A DNA stretch of 64,000 nt from an uncultured Opitutaceae bacterium. GTDB lineage: Bacteria > Verrucomicrobiota > Verrucomicrobiia > Opitutales > Opitutaceae. Location of the stretch: positions 1-64,000 of the forward strand of contig CALFXL010000039.1 in NCBI GenBank assembly GCA_937958045.1. Direction: 5' to 3'. This document shows, in pieces, positions 59,950-64,000 of the stretch. Within the stretch, counting starts at the first letter, position 1. Every line of letters begins with the position of its first letter. The notes beneath the pieces are model-generated. The model did no database searches. It was not told where the DNA came from and saw nothing but the letters and a program-made list of their open reading frames with translations. The position numbers and the translations under genes were made by a program.

Positions 59950-62166
59950 CTACTCCAACGAGAGTTCGCCCTGCTCTTTCGGTGCGCTCACGCCGAGAAA
60001 CGCGCCGTAGCGCTCGAGCCAATCGTCGAGTTTATCGAGGTAATACTTGGGATCGTACGGGGCTTGCTGCGGATCGTAGAGCGCGACCGCTCGCGCGCGC
60101 TGCCAGTCGCTCGTTTTTCCCTTCGCCTTCGGCGTGATGTAGTACGTCACGCGCTCGCCCATGCGCGGTGGCGGCGTGAGTTGCAACGCGACTTCCGCCG
60201 ACGCGCGACGTGGTTTGCCTCCGTCGGCGATGAAGCGCGCGTAGGCCGCGGGATTTTGGCTGAGCGTTTCCGACTTCGCCAATTCGGTGACCGATGCAGA
60301 GCCGTCGGCAATGCGACGACGATAATCCTCGACCAGCACGAGCGGCGACTCCGCTTCCGCGCCGACGAGATAACGGATCAATCGATCGCTGATTTTTTTG
60401 AGATAAGGCTCGATACCACGTGAGCGAAGCGCGGAGCCGCGAATGGTCAGCTTGGTGCCGTCATAAAGCGCGTAGTTTTTTGCCTTGTAGCAAAACATCG
60501 CGACGTAGCGGCCGTCGTATTCGAGCTCGATGCCTGAAGGAAGCACCGCTTCGACTTTGGTTAAAAGTTCGTCCGGGCGATCGAAATATTCGGGCGACGA
60601 AAGATAAATTCCGTCGGTGTCCGCTTCGAGAATGGTGCAACGATGACGCGCAAATTCGTCGATCAAGGTTTGAAGAAGTTCGCGTCCACGCCGCGTGACT
60701 TCAGCGGCGAGTTCGCCGTCGCCGAAGCGCGCATTGGCGAAACCGAGGTAGCCGTAGAAGGAGTTGATCAGAATTTTGAAGTTCGCCTGTCGCGCCTGGT
60801 ATTCGGCGCGTAGTTCTTCGGTTTCCGCGGTGCGCGCGAGCTGTTTGTATTTGAGACGATAAGTGCGCAAACGGCCGAGCAGCGGGATGAATACGCCGAG
60901 CGGATCGTTGCGGGGATTGCGTCCGATTTGGAGCAGCAGACTCGGATAAAGCGACGCGACGTCGAAATGTAGTACGTTTTTGAATACGCCTTCGCGGAAG
61001 CTCCGCGTGTAGCCGCCCTCGAACGGCGCGACTTCGGCCGGCGACGGGCACGCGCAGCGGGCGTGGTAATACTCCTCGAGAAACAGCAGATCGATCTTCG
61101 CGGTCGTGCCGCGGAGCGTCGCGTCCTGCAGGAGAATCGGGAATGTTTTTGTCTGCTCGAAATAGGTCGGCAGCAGCAAATCGGCGATGCCTTTGGTCTC
61201 GCGCAAATCATCGCCAAGATACGCCAGAAAACGCGCGCGATCTTCATGGTAGGCGGCGTGAATGCGGTCGCCGTCGAGATACGTGCGCGTGCCGTTTTCC
61301 GCAGCGTCTTCAGCGGTGATGCCGAAATAAACGGCGACATCCTTCAGTCCGTAGCTCGTGAGTTCGCGCGTCGTGATGTCGTACATCTGCACCAGCAGGT
61401 ACGTGTCGACCACGGCGCGACCCGGAAGATCGGCGCGGGGAAAATCGATCCAACGCTCGGCGACTTTCAGGCGGCTGTTGCGGAAGGTCGCGTTGCGCCC
61501 AAAGCGTCCCCACGCGCATGGCACCTTGAGGCGCTTCGCGCGCTGGCGCAGGTAATCGAGGTCGAACTTGAAGAGATTGTGCCCCTCGATCACGTCGGGA
61601 TCCTCTTCGCGCAGCACATCGTTGAACGTCTGCAAGAGCGCGCGCTCCGCGTCGTCGGTCATCGCTTCCAACACGAGCAAACGCTGGCGCGTGCCGAACT
61701 GCAGCCCGATCGCGAGCACTCGATCGTCGGGACTTCGCGGATCGCTAAACTGCCCTTCGCCGGAGGATGCGGTTTCAATGTCGAGCTGACACCGGCGCAG
61801 TTGGTTGAAAGTCAGTCCGCCAAAGAGACGCTCGCGGTTTTGGAGCAGAAATTGATTTTCCAGCGGGCGTATCAAATCCGCGGATACGCCGGTGGTTTTT
61901 AGCAGCGCATTAAAGCTATCGTATGCCGCGAGTGTTTCCGCGTGAGCGAGATGCGCATAAACGCCATCCCCGTTCAGTGTTTCAATTTCCACGCCGGCAA
62001 CCGCCACGTCGACGGGCGGCGTCGTAAACCAAGTGAAAGGACGGAAGCTCCCTGTCAGTTCCTCGCGTCCGCCATCCGGTTTGGCGAGCGAGAGCCAGGC
62101 GCGGCCTTCATCATCCACCCAAAGGCCGCATATCGATCGCGCGGGTGATGACTCGGACTCGCTCAA
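59950..62166 (-). CDS. Family B DNA polymerase (Pol II-like)
   Basis: The 738-residue protein has 3'-5' exonuclease motifs (Exo I DIET at 129, Exo II GHNLFKFDLDYL from 195) and polymerase motifs A DVASLYPSLLL, B KILINSFYGYLG and C EADTDGIYLS (Asp516, Asp518). It fits repair-type Pol II or an archaeal-like enzyme. No ATG is near the N-terminus. I chose the TTG at 62166, which overlaps the upstream stop as TTGA; GTG at 62190 is an alternative. Confidence 0.9.
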   Translation of the reverse strand: MSESESSPARSICGLWVDDEGRAWLSLAKPDGGREELTGSFRPFTWFTTPPVDVAVAGVEIETLNGDGVYAHLAHAETLAAYDSFNALLKTTGVSADLIRPLENQFLLQNRERLFGGLTFNQLRRCQLDIETASSGEGQFSDPRSPDDRVLAIGLQFGTRQRLLVLEAMTDDAERALLQTFNDVLREEDPDVIEGHNLFKFDLDYLRQRAKRLKVPCAWGRFGRNATFRNSRLKVAERWIDFPRADLPGRAVVDTYLLVQMYDITTRELTSYGLKDVAVYFGITAEDAAENGTRTYLDGDRIHAAYHEDRARFLAYLGDDLRETKGIADLLLPTYFEQTKTFPILLQDATLRGTTAKIDLLFLEEYYHARCACPSPAEVAPFEGGYTRSFREGVFKNVLHFDVASLYPSLLLQIGRNPRNDPLGVFIPLLGRLRTYRLKYKQLARTAETEELRAEYQARQANFKILINSFYGYLGFANARFGDGELAAEVTRRGRELLQTLIDEFARHRCTILEADTDGIYLSSPEYFDRPDELLTKVEAVLPSGIELEYDGRYVAMFCYKAKNYALYDGTKLTIRGSALRSRGIEPYLKKISDRLIRYLVGAEAESPLVLVEDYRRRIADGSASVTELAKSETLSQNPAAYARFIADGGKPRRASAEVALQLTPPPRMGERVTYYITPKAKGKTSDWQRARAVALYDPQQAPYDPKYYLDKLDDWLERYGAFLGVSAPKEQGELSLE

Positions 62167-62504
62167 AACGGCTTGATGTAAACCATGCACACCGCGACGA
62201 AGGCCAGGGCGAGCGCAACAGCGGCAAAGAGCTTCGCCTTTTGACGGCGGCGATAGCCCACACCGGCGAGCGCCGACAGTCCCAGCCAGCAAACCATCTT
62301 AACGATCATCCAGCCTTGGAAGTTGTTGGCATAGACTTTCGAGATGAGTCCAAAACCGCTGATCACCGCCAGGAGGCTCGCGATGCCGGTGACCATCATG
62401 ACCTTTTTGCGCGTATCGGCCGGAGCGGCGAACGCGTAGAAGGTGTAGCCGGTCAGCACCAGCAGAGAGACGACGTGGATGATGTAGTAGACGGTGGGAC
62501 TCAT
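62163..62504 (-). CDS. Small membrane protein of unknown function
   Basis: The 113-residue protein has four predicted membrane helices (about 5-25, 34-55, 63-80, 91-109) joined by short charged loops (ADTRKK, RRRQKAK). No family is recognised. Its stop overlaps the putative TTG start of the polymerase gene, so translation may be coupled. The topology is of the small four-helix type. Confidence 0.72.
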   Translation of the reverse strand: MSPTVYYIIHVVSLLVLTGYTFYAFAAPADTRKKVMMVTGIASLLAVISGFGLISKVYANNFQGWMIVKMVCWLGLSALAGVGYRRRQKAKLFAAVALALAFVAVCMVYIKPF

Positions 62505-62844
62505 GAAGCGATGGAGCGTTGGAGAAAGCGTGTGAGCGCGAAAAGAAAAAGTTGATCCTCCGCCTGTGCCGTGCGCCCAAAGGCTCTAGTCCTTTTTAAG
62601 TTAAGGTGGGCGCCTCCTCCGCAGCGTCTGCTTTCCGATTTACGGCCTAGCATCTTCCACGGCGGAATCAGCTCCCGGAATAGAACAAAGGCAAAGAGCG
62701 GTTATTGAAAAGCACCTCGAACACTGCAGAGGATCAGCCGCCCACCGTAGGTCGGCAGAGGGCTTCGTCAAACGATTCCGCTGTCTTTTTGCGCAAAGAT
62801 TTTTGGCGGGAATCCCGTCATTTCACGCGAGTGACGCGGGATGC
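62505..62844. other. Intergenic region before the polymerase operon
   Basis: These 340 bases lie upstream of the membrane protein gene and downstream of the GH1 gene, both on the minus strand. I see no gene. A perfect 10-base palindrome TTTGCGCAAA is at 62788-62797. An imperfect hairpin (ATCCCG/CGGGAT with inner TCAC/GTGA) just after the GH1 stop could act in 3'-end formation but has no T tract. Confidence 0.4.
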
Positions 62845-64000
62845 TCAGAGCGCCGCGCCGTTGGTGCGAATGACCTCGCGATACCAGGCGAAAGAGTCCT
62901 TTGGCGTGCGTTTCTGCGTCTGGTAATCGACGTGCACGAGCCCGAAGCGGTCCTTGTAGCCTTCCATCCACTCGAAGTTGTCCAAAATCGACCAATAAAA
63001 ATAACCCTGCACGGGCGCGCCGTCATCGATCGCCCGCCGGATCGCGCTGAGATAACGCGCCATGAAGTCGATTCGCTGCGGGTCATGCACCGCGCCGTCA
63101 AGATGCACGAAGTCTGTGTTGCAGTATCCGTTTTCGGAAAACACCAGCGGCAGTTTGTAGCGCTCCGTCTGGAAACGCGCGGCCCAATAAGCCGCATCCG
63201 GCGCGATGTTGAGCCATGGCAATGTACCGCGCGGGTTGCCGATGCCCCACCCTTCCGGAACTTTTTCGGTGCGGCCTTTCACGTCGCGCACTTTCCAGCC
63301 CGAGTAACAATTGTACGCGAGGAAATCGATTTTCTGCGAAATGAGCTTCATGTCCGCCGACGTGATCTCCGGCAGGTCTTTCTCGAAGGCCTTGAGGCCC
63401 TCTTCGGGATATTTTCCAAAAACGATCGGATCCGCCCACCACGAGAGATTCCACATGCCGCGATCGGTGGCGGCGAAGTAATCGCGGCGCGCCGCTTCGA
63501 TGTCGCGTTTTGTATTCATGGCGGGGATACGCTCGCGCGAGGTGTGCGCGATTGAGATTTTCACCTGGCCACGACAGCCTGCGCGCAAAGCCTGCACGCT
63601 TCGTCCATGCGCCAGCAGCAGGTGGTGCGCGCCGCGCAGACATTCGGCGAACGAGAGTTTTAACCCAGGAGCGAAGACGCCGTCCTGATAGCCGAGCCCG
63701 AGAATCACCGGAGGCTCGTTAAAGGTCATCCAGTGCTTCACGCGATCGCCCAGGCGATCGGCGACAATGCGCGTGTAATCGCCAAACCACTCCACGAGAT
63801 CGCGGTTCATGAAACCTCCGCGGTCTTGCAGCGCTTGCGGAAGATCCCAGTGGAAGAGCGTCACCCACGGCGTGATGCCGGCGTCGAGGAGCCCGTCGAT
63901 GAGACGGTCGTAGAATGCGAGCCCTTTGGAATTCGGTTTTCCTGTACCCAAAGGTTGGATACGCGGCCACGCCAGTGAGAGACGATACGCGTGAAGTCCG
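62845..64000 (-). CDS. GH1 beta-glucosidase, 5' end outside window
   Basis: The visible 385 residues are the C-terminal part of a GH1 enzyme. Acid/base Glu lies in TFNEPPVI and the nucleophile Glu in VFSENGYC. The sequence runs off the window end in frame: the minus-strand bases at 63952-64000 read YRLSLAWPRIQPLGTGKPN, the family N-terminal block. Typical length is about 450, so roughly 60-70 residues are missing. The C-terminus (DNFEWMEGYKDRFGLVHVDY, then TPKDSFAWYREVI) is complete. It should cleave beta-linked glucosides. Confidence 0.95.
   Translation of the reverse strand, partial: GLHAYRLSLAWPRIQPLGTGKPNSKGLAFYDRLIDGLLDAGITPWVTLFHWDLPQALQDRGGFMNRDLVEWFGDYTRIVADRLGDRVKHWMTFNEPPVILGLGYQDGVFAPGLKLSFAECLRGAHHLLLAHGRSVQALRAGCRGQVKISIAHTSRERIPAMNTKRDIEAARRDYFAATDRGMWNLSWWADPIVFGKYPEEGLKAFEKDLPEITSADMKLISQKIDFLAYNCYSGWKVRDVKGRTEKVPEGWGIGNPRGTLPWLNIAPDAAYWAARFQTERYKLPLVFSENGYCNTDFVHLDGAVHDPQRIDFMARYLSAIRRAIDDGAPVQGYFYWSILDNFEWMEGYKDRFGLVHVDYQTQKRTPKDSFAWYREVIRTNGAAL

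Overview
The window is GC-rich, gene-dense chromosomal DNA from a diderm bacterium. It carries an Omp85/TamA protein with its TamB partner, LpxI for lipid A, periplasmic glucan synthesis genes (opgG/opgH), signal-peptide proteins and a lipoprotein. Protein style and gene content (GH35, GH43 and GH1 glycosidases, ThuA-like protein, DUF2934, a Gly-rich C-terminal anchor, a PepSY/DUF2271/DUF4198/ApbE cassette) point to Verrucomicrobiota, probably Opitutales/Opitutaceae. That placement is inference. Almost no start codon has a Shine-Dalgarno motif in front of it. I see no phage, integrase, transposase or CRISPR array.

Layout. 1-98: 3' part of tRNA-Asp and its terminator. 162-10695: a small secreted protein, argH, an MFS carrier, mutL, glycogen phosphorylase, a Ste24-like M48 protease and a secreted EEP-fold hydrolase. 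10703-16457: tamB and tamA, overlapping, on the minus strand. 16655-20042: an EamA carrier and a GH35 beta-galactosidase. 20198-23325: urease maturation genes ureE, ureF, ureG and ureD without urease structural genes, then a tiny His-rich membrane protein. 23458-31129: mostly housekeeping (lipoprotein, rph, an RsmB-like methyltransferase, ruvC, TauE/SafE carrier, recF, cysteine desulfurase) plus DUF2934 and DUF1275 genes. 31310-33576: gmhA and gpmI, converging on a strong terminator. 33739-36847: a four-gene operon (PepSY, DUF2271, DUF4198, apbE) that looks like an extracytoplasmic flavin-based electron-transfer system. 37180-43388: a secreted unknown, lpxI, a degenerate tyrosine-kinase-like ATPase, a FecR-domain protein and leuS. 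43600-46440: a large GH43 protein with six NHL repeats and a C-terminal anchor. 46551-52372: a plus-strand run ribE, udg, opgG, an unknown gene, opgH. 52412-58642: malQ, a luciferase-like oxidoreductase, a low-molecular-weight phosphatase, ThuA-like protein, an aminotransferase and a tandem ribbon-helix-helix protein. 58819-64000: an orphan sugar-ABC ATPase, a family B DNA polymerase, a small membrane protein and a GH1 beta-glucosidase cut by the window end.

How the genes work together. Glycogen phosphorylase and 4-alpha-glucanotransferase form a glucan-degradation pair. The GH35, GH43, GH1, ThuA and ABC ATPase genes suggest growth on plant-type polysaccharides. OpgG/OpgH, LpxI, GmhA and TamA/TamB serve the envelope. 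The most interesting system is the PepSY-DUF2271-DUF4198-ApbE operon, because the DUF2271 protein carries a D-x-x-S-G-A-T motif of the type that ApbE modifies with FMN. Other points of interest are short phased repeats (one array inside ureD), a MutL and a uracil-DNA glycosylase that have lost expected metal-site residues, a perfect palindrome upstream of the GH43 gene, and an unknown gene lodged between opgG and opgH.
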